Assembly (NCBI RefSeq): GCF_023015905.1
Contig: NZ_JALKBD010000007.1
Span: forward strand, 1 to 64,000
Source of the DNA: Arenibacter sp. F20364
GTDB taxonomy: Bacteria > Bacteroidota > Bacteroidia > Flavobacteriales > Flavobacteriaceae
Direction: 5' to 3'
Length of the DNA: 64,000 nt
Of the stretch, positions 1-9,176 are shown piece after piece. The translations under genes were made by a program, and so were the position numbers. The notes beneath the pieces are model-generated. The model had not been told where the DNA came from. It was given only the letters and a program-made list of their open reading frames with translations, and made no database searches. The first letter of the stretch is position 1. The number at the start of each line of letters is the position of its first letter.

Positions 1-738
<738 letters not shown>

Positions 739-811
739 AATAATATGGAACCAAAACATCAATTAAATAAAGTCTCCAATTTAATCAGATAATTAAAAGC
801 AAAAAGATATA

Positions 812-2413
812 ATGTTCAACAGCAGCAAATATAAAGTGCAAAGAATAGAAACTAAGAAAGGAAAGCTCCACCTTAACAAGGCGGCCCTTAATTTATTCTT
901 TATTATCCTTTTTACATCTCAATTTGTGGCCCATGCCCAAATAGACCCAGGGCTTTTATTGGGACTTAATACAGCGACCACTACTGAGATGAACGCAATA
1001 AGTGGATCCATTACAGGATCCATGCTTTACAATACCACGGATAAAAAAATATATTTTTACAATGGAACCAATTGGGTAACCCCCTCCAATGACAACTGGT
1101 TATTGGATGGGAATACGGCTGTAGCTGGAGCATCATTTTTAGGGACTAAAAACGATGTTGCCATGGACATTAGATCTAACAATACCAGTATCCTGAAATT
1201 CGGTAGGCGGCAAACCCTTGGTTTAGTTCAACCTTATCCGGATTACACGGATCCTAATCAATATATTACCTACGTTGGAGGAGGTAACGGTGTTTCCGCA
1301 CTTCAATTCCAAGCGGATGCAGCTTCGTTCTATAAACCCATGTTCTATACCAACACCGATGGTAACTTTAGGCTTAAAGGCAGTGCCGCCGGAACAGATT
1401 TTTTTGAAATTGGATCTACCGGAACATCCAATAATGGTCAGGTAGAGTTTATAATAGGTGATGATGGTTCAGAACCCTTTATCTTTAAAAGATATGATTA
1501 CAGGGATGGCCTTCTTAAGGAGCTCCTGCGGGTACAGGGTAGCAGTGATTCCCAAAATGCACTTCCCAGAGTAGGTATCAATACGGGTAGCCTGGCCAAT
1601 TCAACCTTACAAATAAATGGTTCCTTATCTACTGCGATTACTACGGCCGGAAGCAATCTAACCTTAGATGAAAGCCATTATACCGTGGTAATAAATTCCA
1701 ATATTTCCATTACCCTACCCGCAGCCAACGGAGCAACGGGCAGAATCTACGTCCTAAAAAACACCACCAGCAGTTCTATAACTATTAGCAATTACTTTGA
1801 TGCTTCGGGCAGTACGTCCAACCAAATCAGTGCCAAAAGTACACTTTGGGTACAAAGCAATGGCAGCACATGGAATTCAATTTCCGCAACGGGCTCCAGC
1901 TCTTCCTCCGGTACTGTAGTATCTACAGATGCCAATAATATTATATCAACCGGAACAGACGGTGGAGCTTATTTAAATATAAATAGAGGGGCTAGGTGGA
2001 CAAACACCAATACCTCCACCGATTTAAATAACGATGGTACTTCCGTTCCTCTTTTTGGCAATGAAAATTATAAGGATGATGGCAACAATTTATACCAGGT
2101 TTCCGGAAATACCCTAAGGGTCAAAGAAGCAGGTAGATACGACATTAGAGCCAATATAATGCTATGGACAGACGATGACAAGGTTAGCCTAACTTTTAGA
2201 ATTCATGTTAACGGATCTGCTGTTGGTGCCATGGGGGCAACTGGTTATTTTAGATATAAAAATGAGTTTATGCCCACTATAGCCTTAAACGAAATATTAC
2301 AATTAAGTGCCAACGATGTTATTTCAATAATTGTAGAAAGAGAAGGTGATAATGGGGATATTCATCTTTCGGCAACTGGCACCTCCAGTTTCATTATCAA
2401 TAAAATAAAGTAA
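812..2413 (+). CDS. Secreted protein with C1q/TNF-like C-terminal domain
   Basis: 533 residues with a long basic N-terminus and a hydrophobic signal segment ending near residue 43 (AHAQ). Residues 60-90 hold the motif MLYNTTDKKIYFYNGTNWV, common in flavobacterial tail-fibre-like surface proteins. The middle is rich in Asn, Thr and Ser and predicted beta. Residues about 380-533 resemble a C1q/TNF-type jelly roll (GAYLNINRGARWTNTNTS, then aromatic and Gly-rich strands). It ends five bases before the next gene, which carries a T9SS sorting domain, so the two are probably co-transcribed. Role is probably adhesive or structural at the cell surface; no catalytic motif is visible. The jelly-roll call is by eye. 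Confidence 0.65.
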   Translation: MFNSSKYKVQRIETKKGKLHLNKAALNLFFIILFTSQFVAHAQIDPGLLLGLNTATTTEMNAISGSITGSMLYNTTDKKIYFYNGTNWVTPSNDNWLLDGNTAVAGASFLGTKNDVAMDIRSNNTSILKFGRRQTLGLVQPYPDYTDPNQYITYVGGGNGVSALQFQADAASFYKPMFYTNTDGNFRLKGSAAGTDFFEIGSTGTSNNGQVEFIIGDDGSEPFIFKRYDYRDGLLKELLRVQGSSDSQNALPRVGINTGSLANSTLQINGSLSTAITTAGSNLTLDESHYTVVINSNISITLPAANGATGRIYVLKNTTSSSITISNYFDASGSTSNQISAKSTLWVQSNGSTWNSISATGSSSSSGTVVSTDANNIISTGTDGGAYLNINRGARWTNTNTSTDLNNDGTSVPLFGNENYKDDGNNLYQVSGNTLRVKEAGRYDIRANIMLWTDDDKVSLTFRIHVNGSAVGAMGATGYFRYKNEFMPTIALNEILQLSANDVISIIVEREGDNGDIHLSATGTSSFIINKIK

Positions 2414-2417
2414 GTTA

Positions 2418-3587
2418 ATGAGAATCAAGGCCTTTATAGTACTGTTTTTTACTTTGCATGTCCTTTTTGGCCAAGATGCTGTACATAATTATGGTACTAT
2501 TCAGATTCATGAAACTGCCATGGTAGGTTTCCATATGGACGTCATTAACGATGGTACCTTTGATGAGAATTTAGGTTTGGTAGGTTTTTATGGCGATAAC
2601 GACCCATTGACCATTTCCGGGGCCTTTGCCCCTGTTTTTTATGATTCCGAGATAGCAGTAAATGACGGACTTTATCTGGAAACAAGCATAGGGATACGGA
2701 ATAATTTCAACTTTATACAGGGCAACGTATTTACCCCTAGGAATCGCTCCAATGTTTTCCTTAACTTTTCCGATGATTCATTTTACGTCGGTGAGGGAAA
2801 CAATACCAAAATTGATGGATATGGGGCTATAGCAAATAAGGATACCTTTACCTTCCCCGTTGGAGATGGTGACCGTATGAGACCTTTGACCCTAACTTCA
2901 GAAAGTGTAAATGCCCTGGCCAAATGTGCCTATTTTTTTGTAGCCCCGGACAACCAAACTAGTTTTAATGAAAATTTCAATCCAGACAAAAGGGATTTTA
3001 ATGTGGCTGCAGTAAGCAACCAGGAATTTTGGCGTTTGGAAGGAGATGTAACATCAATGGTTACCCTCTCCTGGGACAATTACAGTAATATTGGTACCCT
3101 TGGAGAATATATTAGTGACCTTACTGTTGTTGGGTGGAGCAAAAGTCAAAAAAAATGGATGAATCTAGGGAATACGGCCCTTGAAGGAGAATTCTCGTTT
3201 GGAACTATAACTTCTGATAGTTTTGTTCCAAATGATTACGAAATTATTACCATAGGTGGTGCCGTAGATTTAAATGAAACCCTTACCACTATAGACCTGG
3301 GCAATTACTTCTTAACACCTAATGGGGACGGTACCAATGATTTTCTTGTAATTGATGGCATTGCCGAATCTCCAAACAATCTTCTTCAAATCTTTAATAG
3401 ATACGGAGTATTGGTTTACTACAAAGAAAACTATAATGATGAATTTGAAGGAATATCCAACAGGAATATGCTGGTAAAAGGAGGCATGGGTCTTCCCTCA
3501 GGTGTTTATTTCTACATCATCATTTTGAATGACTTAAAAATTAAGCATCAGGGATATCTATACCTGTCACATCATTCCAAAAATTAA
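2418..3587 (+). CDS. T9SS type B sorted secreted protein (gliding-motility C-terminal domain)
   Basis: 389 residues. A signal peptide is visible at residues 1-18 (VLFFTLHVLFGQ). Residues about 295-385 match the type B T9SS sorting domain: FLTPNGDGTNDFLVI, then QIFNRYGVLVYY and LPSGVYFYIIIL. This domain (gliding motility-associated C-terminal, CHU_C type) sends proteins through the type IX secretion system to the cell surface. The remaining 270 residues form an unassigned beta-rich passenger. It follows the C1q-like gene with a 4-base gap. Homologues are often surface adhesins or structural proteins; the actual function is unknown. Confidence 0.8.
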   Translation: MRIKAFIVLFFTLHVLFGQDAVHNYGTIQIHETAMVGFHMDVINDGTFDENLGLVGFYGDNDPLTISGAFAPVFYDSEIAVNDGLYLETSIGIRNNFNFIQGNVFTPRNRSNVFLNFSDDSFYVGEGNNTKIDGYGAIANKDTFTFPVGDGDRMRPLTLTSESVNALAKCAYFFVAPDNQTSFNENFNPDKRDFNVAAVSNQEFWRLEGDVTSMVTLSWDNYSNIGTLGEYISDLTVVGWSKSQKKWMNLGNTALEGEFSFGTITSDSFVPNDYEIITIGGAVDLNETLTTIDLGNYFLTPNGDGTNDFLVIDGIAESPNNLLQIFNRYGVLVYYKENYNDEFEGISNRNMLVKGGMGLPSGVYFYIIILNDLKIKHQGYLYLSHHSKN

Positions 3588-3816
3588 TTTAAGGAATTGG
3601 TCTTTTGGCCATCTTTCAATATAGTCTGTAAAAGCTATCGACTGAAATCGATTTATTATTGTAGGAATCTGTCAACCCCACCTACCATATTCACTAATGT
3701 AATTCCGTGGCCAAGGGGAGTCAATCTTACAGAAAATAAGTAACTTTATAGCTTATTATCAATTCAATTAAGTCCGATTGAATGCAGGTGGTTCCTCCTT
3801 ATTTACAATCTGGCAG

Positions 3817-3824
3817 TATTTTTG
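3817..3824 (+). promoter_or_regulatory. Candidate -7 promoter box (TAnnTTTG)
   Basis: TATTTTTG matches the Bacteroidota sigma-ABfr -7 consensus, 50 bases upstream of the M15 peptidase start. No clear -33 TTG partner was found, so this rests on one box. Confidence 0.35.
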
Positions 3825-3873
3825 CGATACCATGATGAATTGAATTGCGTTATAATATTGTAATTATTGCCTT

Positions 3874-4608
3874 ATGCAAAGAAGATCCTTTATTAAAAAA
3901 AGTAGTTATACCGGTTTGGCCTTATCCTTGCTGCCAGGCCTCACCCTTTCCCAAGATCCCGTGTACTCCGTTGCCGAGCTTATGGGCAAAGTGGATATAG
4001 AATTATTTGGGAAGGACATCAACTTAAGAAAAGAGGCACATGACGCTTTTTTGGAGATGAAAAAAGCGGCTTATAGTGATGGCATTGACTTAAAGATTGT
4101 ATCGAGCTATCGTAATTTTTATCGGCAGGATGCTATTTGGGAACGCAAGTATTTACAATACTCTGAAGAAAAAGGGATGTCCAAATTGGATGCTATTGAA
4201 AAAATTATAGAATACTCCACTATACCGGGAACCAGTAGGCATCATTGGGGAACGGATATCGACATCATTGACGGATATCCAAAAACCACAGGAGATGTTT
4301 TGGTACCCGAAAAATTTGGGGAAGGCGGCCCCTTCTCACTTTTAAAAAAATGGATGGATAACAATGCCAATAAATTCGGCTTCTATTTGGTCTATACCGA
4401 TAACCCAAAAAGAAAAGGATTTAAATACGAACCATGGCATTATAGCTACGCCCCCATTTCCATTCCCATGCTGAAGGCCTTTAGACGAAAGAATATTTTT
4501 AAGCTATTATTGGAAGAAGACATAATAGGTAAGGAAAACTTTACCTCCGGATTCCTTAAGGGTTATATTCAGAATAATATTTTAGATATAAATCCTGATC
4601 TCCTATAA
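3874..4608 (+). CDS. M15 family D-Ala-D-Ala carboxypeptidase-like protein
   Basis: 244 residues, VanY/M15B type. Zn-binding motifs are present: SRHHWGTDID at residues 121-130 (SxHxxGxxxD) and EPWHY at 186-190 (ExxH). These fit a zinc peptidase that trims peptidoglycan peptide stems in the periplasm. The N-terminus MQRRSFIKKS has a twin-arginine pattern (RRSFIKK) followed by a hydrophobic stretch, so Tat export is likely. Length is usual for the family. It lies alone on the plus strand, with 286 bases before it and 40 bases to the M48 gene after it; the two may be co-transcribed. Confidence 0.85.
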   Translation: MQRRSFIKKSSYTGLALSLLPGLTLSQDPVYSVAELMGKVDIELFGKDINLRKEAHDAFLEMKKAAYSDGIDLKIVSSYRNFYRQDAIWERKYLQYSEEKGMSKLDAIEKIIEYSTIPGTSRHHWGTDIDIIDGYPKTTGDVLVPEKFGEGGPFSLLKKWMDNNANKFGFYLVYTDNPKRKGFKYEPWHYSYAPISIPMLKAFRRKNIFKLLLEEDIIGKENFTSGFLKGYIQNNILDINPDLL

Positions 4609-4648
4609 GCAGTTTTGTAAATTCACATTGGAGCTATAAATAATACAA

Positions 4649-5416
4649 ATGAGAAGAGGCAGTTGGAAAATTAGGATATTCATTGGCTTGGCCATAGTGG
4701 CTTTTGCCTTTATCCAACGCTGCAATAACTCGGAGGAAAACCCCTATACCGGACGGGTCCAGAATATCAATATGAGTACGGAACAAGAAGTAGCCATTGG
4801 CCTGCAGAGTGCTCCCGAGGTAGCCCAACAATATGGGGGACTATATCCTGATGAACGTTTACAATCATTTGTGGATCAGTTGGGAAATAAATTGGTAAAC
4901 AACAGTATTGCCAGGGAAACCCCCTACAAATATGATTTTCATTTATTGGCAGATGACCAGACCATCAATGCCTTTGCTTTGCCCGGCGGTCCTGTATTTG
5001 TGACCTATGCCCTATTCTCCCAATTAAACGAAGCTCAACTAGCCGGAGTATTGGGACATGAGATTGGACATGTAATTGGCAGACACTCTGCGGAAAGGAT
5101 TGCAGACAGCAACTTTTGGCAGACGGTAAGCATGGGCGCTTCCGTTGGTGCCGATGCCGGTGGAATTGTCAATAGCATTGGCCAAAACACCCTATTGACC
5201 AATGGTAGGGACGATGAATTGGAAAGTGATGAATTAGGGGTTCTTTTCATGATACAATCCGGTTACGATCCCTATGAGATGATCAAGGTGATGGAAATTT
5301 TAAAGGCTGCGGCAGGGCCAAATAGAGTTCCTGAATTTCAAAGCACACATCCAGACCCAGAAAATAGGATTCAACGGATAAAAGAAGCCATTGAACGAAT
5401 TAAAGGACAACAATAG
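4649..5416 (+). CDS. M48 family zinc metalloprotease
   Basis: 255 residues. HEIGH at 137-141 is the HExxH zinc motif, and ELESDELG near 190-197 supplies the third ligand Glu, as in M48 (HtpX/LoiP/YcaL-like) peptidases. The N-terminus has one hydrophobic segment (residues 9-22) ahead of a Cys at 25; the lipobox is poor, so it is either a lipoprotein or an N-terminally anchored periplasmic protease. It lacks the multiple TM helices of HtpX and matches the short periplasmic quality-control branch. It follows the M15 gene by 40 bases. Confidence 0.85.
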   Translation: MRRGSWKIRIFIGLAIVAFAFIQRCNNSEENPYTGRVQNINMSTEQEVAIGLQSAPEVAQQYGGLYPDERLQSFVDQLGNKLVNNSIARETPYKYDFHLLADDQTINAFALPGGPVFVTYALFSQLNEAQLAGVLGHEIGHVIGRHSAERIADSNFWQTVSMGASVGADAGGIVNSIGQNTLLTNGRDDELESDELGVLFMIQSGYDPYEMIKVMEILKAAAGPNRVPEFQSTHPDPENRIQRIKEAIERIKGQQ

Positions 5417-5541
5417 CCAATTTTATATATCCAAATTAGTATTTCAACGGATTCTTAGTATATTGCACCAGAACCAAATCTTATTACCCGCTCAAATTTA
5501 ACCCTTATAGCTGTGATTTACAATCACTTAAATGAAACTAT

Positions 5542-5709
5542 ATGGGAACTTTATTACACTTTAAGAACATTTACCTAGCGGCATTCGAGAATTGTAAACC
5601 AGAAATTGCAGTAATATTCTTAAAAATTTACTCTGTTTTCTGCTTGGCAATGTTATCCATGGCGCTTTATGCATTATTATTTAGAGCCTTTACTGGATTT
5701 AAATTCTAG
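5542..5709 (+). CDS. Small membrane protein, 55 residues
   Basis: ATG 5542 to TAG 5707-5709. The product begins MGTLLHFKNIYLAAFENC and contains one hydrophobic segment (about residues 24-47) then ends FRAFTGFKF. The pattern of an amphipathic N-terminus, one TM helix and a short aromatic tail resembles a small flavobacterial family that I recall as DUF6747; this is memory, not a search. It is followed 52 bases later by a strong bidirectional terminator, which supports a real transcript. Function unknown. Confidence 0.6.
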   Translation: MGTLLHFKNIYLAAFENCKPEIAVIFLKIYSVFCLAMLSMALYALLFRAFTGFKF

Positions 5710-5761
5710 AACATTAGATTTGCTCTTTTACTTGAACACTATAAAAGCAAATTGAAGCAAT

Positions 5762-5798
5762 AAAAAAACCTATCGAACATTATCGATAGGTTTTTTTT
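5762..5798. terminator. Bidirectional intrinsic terminator
   Basis: Stem CCTATCGA (5769-5776) pairs with TCGATAGG (5783-5790) around a 6-base loop. A run of A precedes it and a run of T follows, so it works in both directions. It sits between the small membrane gene on plus and the ankyrin gene on minus. Confidence 0.85.
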
Positions 5799-5818
5799 AT
5801 TAATCGGATTTCCAACAA

Positions 5819-6217
5819 CTATTTCTTCTGTAGACTTGCGTTGATTACTGCCAAGGCTTCAGTGGCATTTGATAGTTCCGCATGCTTTTTTGCGTTGCGT
5901 CCATTATCACACTTAATTTTTAGATCGGCACCATTGGCGATAAGGAGTTTTAGAATTTCAACCTTGTTGTAACGCGCTGCAAAAATGGCAGGTGTTTTTC
6001 CCAAAGATTTTTGATTAACATCTTCACCTAGTTCTATTAACCGCTTAACGGTTTCCACATCCCCTTGAACAATAGCCTTGCAAAAGGAGCTTAATTCTTC
6101 AGGGTTGCCCACAATTGTTGATTCATTAAGGCTGTTCATGTTGTTGTTACTTTCGGCGTATACGCCGGTTACCATAAACAATAATGCCATGGCGACTGTT
6201 AAAATTGTTTTTCTCAT
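5819..6217 (-). CDS. Secreted ankyrin-repeat protein
   Basis: 132 residues. Signal peptide at residues 1-21 (MALLFMVTGVYA). Two to three ankyrin units follow: DVETVKRLIELGEDVNQKS, then GKTPAIFAARYNKVEILKLL with IANGADLKIK, and a degenerate last unit. This fold binds proteins; partner unknown. Short single-array periplasmic ankyrin proteins of this kind are common in Bacteroidota. It is monocistronic, with the terminator at 5762-5798 downstream and a repeat element upstream. Confidence 0.8.
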   Translation of the reverse strand: MRKTILTVAMALLFMVTGVYAESNNNMNSLNESTIVGNPEELSSFCKAIVQGDVETVKRLIELGEDVNQKSLGKTPAIFAARYNKVEILKLLIANGADLKIKCDNGRNAKKHAELSNATEALAVINASLQKK

Positions 6218-6367
6218 GATGAATTAGATTAATTAGTGATTATTGATTACTATAACAGACTACATTCCGTTAAATTTGTTTCACTTTCCCCTCTTAAATA
6301 ACAAAATTTTAACAAAACAACCTTCATTTGGTCATTCCTGTAAAACATCCATTTCTTAGAAAATAAA

Positions 6368-6525
6368 AGGTATTAAACCTCAGGGCAAGCCCTGAACCCT
6401 ATTATAGGAATCGATCCAAGGGTCGAGGTATTGACCCTCGATCCTGCCGAAAAAGGCGGGATTAGTTCAACTTCCAATTTTAAGTACGCCTTACTGATTT
6501 CTCAAAATTGAGTTTCGCTAATAAA
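6368..6525 (+). mobile_element. Hairpin repeat, copy 1 (PATE/REP-like candidate)
   Basis: A 158-bp intergenic element with close copies at 26084-26235 and 39101-39258. AATAAA stands immediately to its left (6362-6367) and also forms its right end (6520-6525). Three hairpins run in order: CAGGG-CAAG-CCCTG, a TCGATCC/GGGTCGA stem, and ATCCTGCC/GGCGGGAT around GAAAAA. This copy has two C-to-T changes in 5' arms that keep G-T (G-U) pairing on the plus strand. It lies between the divergent ankyrin gene and gpmI. The rest of the 383-base gap (6218-6600) holds only promoter sequence. It carries no ORF of its own; any transposase must act in trans. Confidence 0.75.
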
Positions 6526-6572
6526 TTTTAAAAAAGGTGTCCTAAATTCTAGCAATCCATAGACAATAGTTT

Positions 6573-6580
6573 TATTTTTG
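6573..6580 (+). promoter_or_regulatory. Candidate -7 promoter box of gpmI
   Basis: TATTTTTG fits TAnnTTTG and lies 20 bases before the gpmI ATG, giving a short leader. No convincing -33 element. Confidence 0.4.
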
Positions 6581-6600
6581 ACATCAATAAGAAACATAAC

Positions 6601-8118
6601 ATGAACAAGAAAGTAATTTTAATGATTTTGGACGGATGGGGTAAATCCCCAGACCCCAAAGTCTCCGCTATAGAAAATGCCAACACTCCATTTATAGATT
6701 CCCTTTATACCAAATACGCCAATTCCAATCTATTGACCGATGGTATGAATGTAGGATTGCCGGAAGGGCAAATGGGCAATAGTGAAGTAGGCCATATGAA
6801 CCTAGGAGCCGGCCGTATCGTATACCAAGATTTGGCCAAAATAAACTTGGCCATTGACCAGGATACCTTGAAGGATGAGCAAGTACTTAAGGATGCGCTC
6901 ACATATGCCAAAAACAACGACAAACCCGTCCATTTTTTGGGATTACTAAGTGATGGGGGTGTACATAGCCACACCTCGCACCTAAGAGGACTTATTGATG
7001 CCAGTGAAAGCTATGGCCTTAAAAAGACTTATATCCATGCCTTTACCGATGGAAGGGACGTAGATCCTAAAAGCGGAATTGGATATGTAGAAGCACTGAA
7101 TAAGTATTGCTCCGATAAAAATGCAAAACTGGCCAGTGTTATTGGCCGGTATTATGCCATGGATAGGGACAAAAGATGGGAACGGGTAAAAATGGCCTAT
7201 GACCTATTGGTGAACGGTGAGGGCCAAAAAACAAAAAATATAGAAGAGTCCATATTGGCGAGTTACGAATCTGGCATTACCGATGAATTCCTGAAGCCTT
7301 TAATGGTCACTGATGATCAAGGGGCACCTCTATCGGTAATAAAAAATGGCGATGTCGTTATCTTTTTCAATTTTAGAACAGACCGTGGTAGGGAACTTAC
7401 CCAAGTTCTAAGTCAGGAAGACATGCACGAACTCAACATGCACAAATTGGACCTATATTATGTAACCATGACCAACTACGATGATTCCTTTAAGGGAGTG
7501 AAAGTAGTTTATGACAAGGATAATATCAGCGAAACCCTGGGAGAAACATTGTCCAAAGCCCACAAAAAACAGATAAGGATTGCGGAGACTGAAAAATATC
7601 CACACGTAACTTTCTTCTTTAATGGCGGAAGGGAAATTCCCTTTGAAGGGGAAGAGCGCATTTTATGTCCGTCGCCCAAGGTTGCTACCTACGACCTAAA
7701 ACCGGAGATGAGCGCCTTCGAGATAAGGGATTCCATAATTCCAGAATTAAAAAAAGGAGAGGTAGATTTTGTTTGCCTCAATTTTGCCAACCCGGATATG
7801 GTAGGCCATACCGGAGATATGCAAGCGGCAATAAAGGCCTGCGAAACTGTAGATAGTTGTGCACAGTCCGTAATTACTGCTGGCCTGGAAAATGGTTACA
7901 CCACTTTGGTCATTGCCGATCATGGAAATTGTGAGACTATGGTAAATCCGGACGGTAGCCCCAATACGGCCCATACCACAAATCCGGTGCCCTTAATTTT
8001 GGTAGATAGTGAATTGAAGAGCATCAAAGATGGTGTACTGGGCGATATTGCCCCTACCATTCTTAAATTGATAGGTGTTCCTCAGCCAGAATTAATGACC
8101 AGAAAGCCCTTAGTTTAG
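6601..8118 (+). CDS. gpmI: 2,3-bisphosphoglycerate-independent phosphoglycerate mutase
   Basis: 505 residues, the usual length. It interconverts 3- and 2-phosphoglycerate in glycolysis and gluconeogenesis, in the cytoplasm, using two Mn ions. The alkaline-phosphatase-fold motifs are present: LMILDGWG at 7-14 (metal Asp11), MGNSEVGHMNLGAGR with catalytic Ser61, DGRDVDPKSG, FNFRTDRGRELTQ, and near the C-terminus NFANPDMVGHTGD and ADHGNCE. A candidate promoter box is 20 bases upstream, and a 36-bp perfect palindrome starts 8 bases after the stop. Confidence 0.97.
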   Translation: MNKKVILMILDGWGKSPDPKVSAIENANTPFIDSLYTKYANSNLLTDGMNVGLPEGQMGNSEVGHMNLGAGRIVYQDLAKINLAIDQDTLKDEQVLKDALTYAKNNDKPVHFLGLLSDGGVHSHTSHLRGLIDASESYGLKKTYIHAFTDGRDVDPKSGIGYVEALNKYCSDKNAKLASVIGRYYAMDRDKRWERVKMAYDLLVNGEGQKTKNIEESILASYESGITDEFLKPLMVTDDQGAPLSVIKNGDVVIFFNFRTDRGRELTQVLSQEDMHELNMHKLDLYYVTMTNYDDSFKGVKVVYDKDNISETLGETLSKAHKKQIRIAETEKYPHVTFFFNGGREIPFEGEERILCPSPKVATYDLKPEMSAFEIRDSIIPELKKGEVDFVCLNFANPDMVGHTGDMQAAIKACETVDSCAQSVITAGLENGYTTLVIADHGNCETMVNPDGSPNTAHTTNPVPLILVDSELKSIKDGVLGDIAPTILKLIGVPQPELMTRKPLV

Positions 8119-8126
8119 TAATTTGT

Positions 8127-8162
8127 CACCTTACAAGGTATTTGCAAATACCTTGTAAGGTG
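8127..8162. terminator. 36-bp perfect palindrome between gpmI and map
   Basis: Arms CACCTTACAAGGTATTT and AAATACCTTGTAAGGTG flank a central GC, so all 36 bases are self-complementary. As RNA it would form a very stable hairpin eight bases after the gpmI stop. The T tract after it is weak (CAGTTTTA), so it may be a terminator, an mRNA-stabilising 3' hairpin, or a dimeric protein site ahead of map. Confidence 0.6.
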
Positions 8163-8182
8163 CAGTTTTAAAAGTATTGTTT

Positions 8183-8190
8183 TACATTTG
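8183..8190 (+). promoter_or_regulatory. Candidate -7 promoter box of map
   Basis: TACATTTG fits TAnnTTTG. Transcription would start close to the ATG at 8197, so the mRNA may be nearly leaderless. This favours the ATG start over an in-frame TTG at 8188, which is part of the box. Confidence 0.4.
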
Positions 8191-8196
8191 CACTCT

Positions 8197-9015
8197 ATGA
8201 TAAAGATCAAGACTTTAGAAGAGATAGAATTGATGCGCGAAAGTGCATTGATCGTGAGCAAGACCTTGGGAATGTTGGCCAGTGAAGTTAAGCCAGGGGT
8301 AACAACCTTACAGCTAGATACTCTGGCCGAGGCATTTATTAGGGATCACGGTGCTGTTCCCGGATTTTTGGGATTGTACGATTTTCCCAATTCCTTGTGC
8401 ATGAGTCCCAATGCCCAGGTTGTTCATGGAATCCCAAACAATACCCCTTTGATAGAGGGCGATATTATTTCGATTGACTGTGGTGCATTTAAAAATGGAT
8501 TCCACGGGGATCACGCCTATACTTTTGAGGTTGGCGAAGTTAACCCGGAAACAAAAAAATTGTTACAGATCACCAAAGAATCCCTTTATGTAGGAATTCG
8601 TGAGTTTAAAGTAGGGAATCGCGTAGGTGATGTTGGTTATGCCATTCAACAATATACTGAAAGTCACGGTTACGGCGTAGTTAGGGAACTTGTCGGCCAT
8701 GGATTGGGCAGGGAAATGCATGAGGATCCCGAAATGCCCAATTATGGAAAACGCGGAAGGGGAAAGAAATTTGTAGAGGGAATGGTAGTGGCCATAGAAC
8801 CCATGATAAATTTAGGCACCCGAAGAATAAAACAATTAAAGGACGGCTGGACCATTCTAACCGCGGACAATAAGCCCAGTGCACATTTTGAACACGATGT
8901 AGCCATTATAGACGGCAAACCAGAAATACTTTCCACCTTTGCCTACATTTATGAGGCTTTAGGAATACAAAGTGACGAAGAAGCGGAGTTTCGCCAAAAA
9001 GCGTTGGTGCTTTAA
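8197..9015 (+). CDS. map: Type I methionine aminopeptidase
   Basis: 272 residues from ATG 8197. It removes the initiator Met from nascent proteins in the cytoplasm, with two divalent metals. Pita-bread fold motifs are present: ISIDCGAFKNGFHGDHAYTF (two metal Asp), LVGHGLGREMHEDPEMPNYG (metal His), VVAIEPMINLG (metal Glu) and HFEHDVAI. It begins MIKIKTLEEIELMRESA, the usual start of the family, with no N-terminal zinc-finger extension. A TTG nine bases upstream is also in frame but overlaps the promoter-like box, so I prefer the ATG. Confidence 0.96.
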   Translation: MIKIKTLEEIELMRESALIVSKTLGMLASEVKPGVTTLQLDTLAEAFIRDHGAVPGFLGLYDFPNSLCMSPNAQVVHGIPNNTPLIEGDIISIDCGAFKNGFHGDHAYTFEVGEVNPETKKLLQITKESLYVGIREFKVGNRVGDVGYAIQQYTESHGYGVVRELVGHGLGREMHEDPEMPNYGKRGRGKKFVEGMVVAIEPMINLGTRRIKQLKDGWTILTADNKPSAHFEHDVAIIDGKPEILSTFAYIYEALGIQSDEEAEFRQKALVL

Positions 9016-9176
9016 CAATGAGTAGGTTAATTAATTTCCCTTGGATCTTATCTTAGGGCATTTATACCATTGTTTCTGTTTAAGTCAAAGTTTTCACCCT
9101 GACACTATACTTTTAAAGCAAGATAAAATTTCTCATTAAATCTAAGCTATTTCAATTGTAAACCCGCCAAAGCAAT

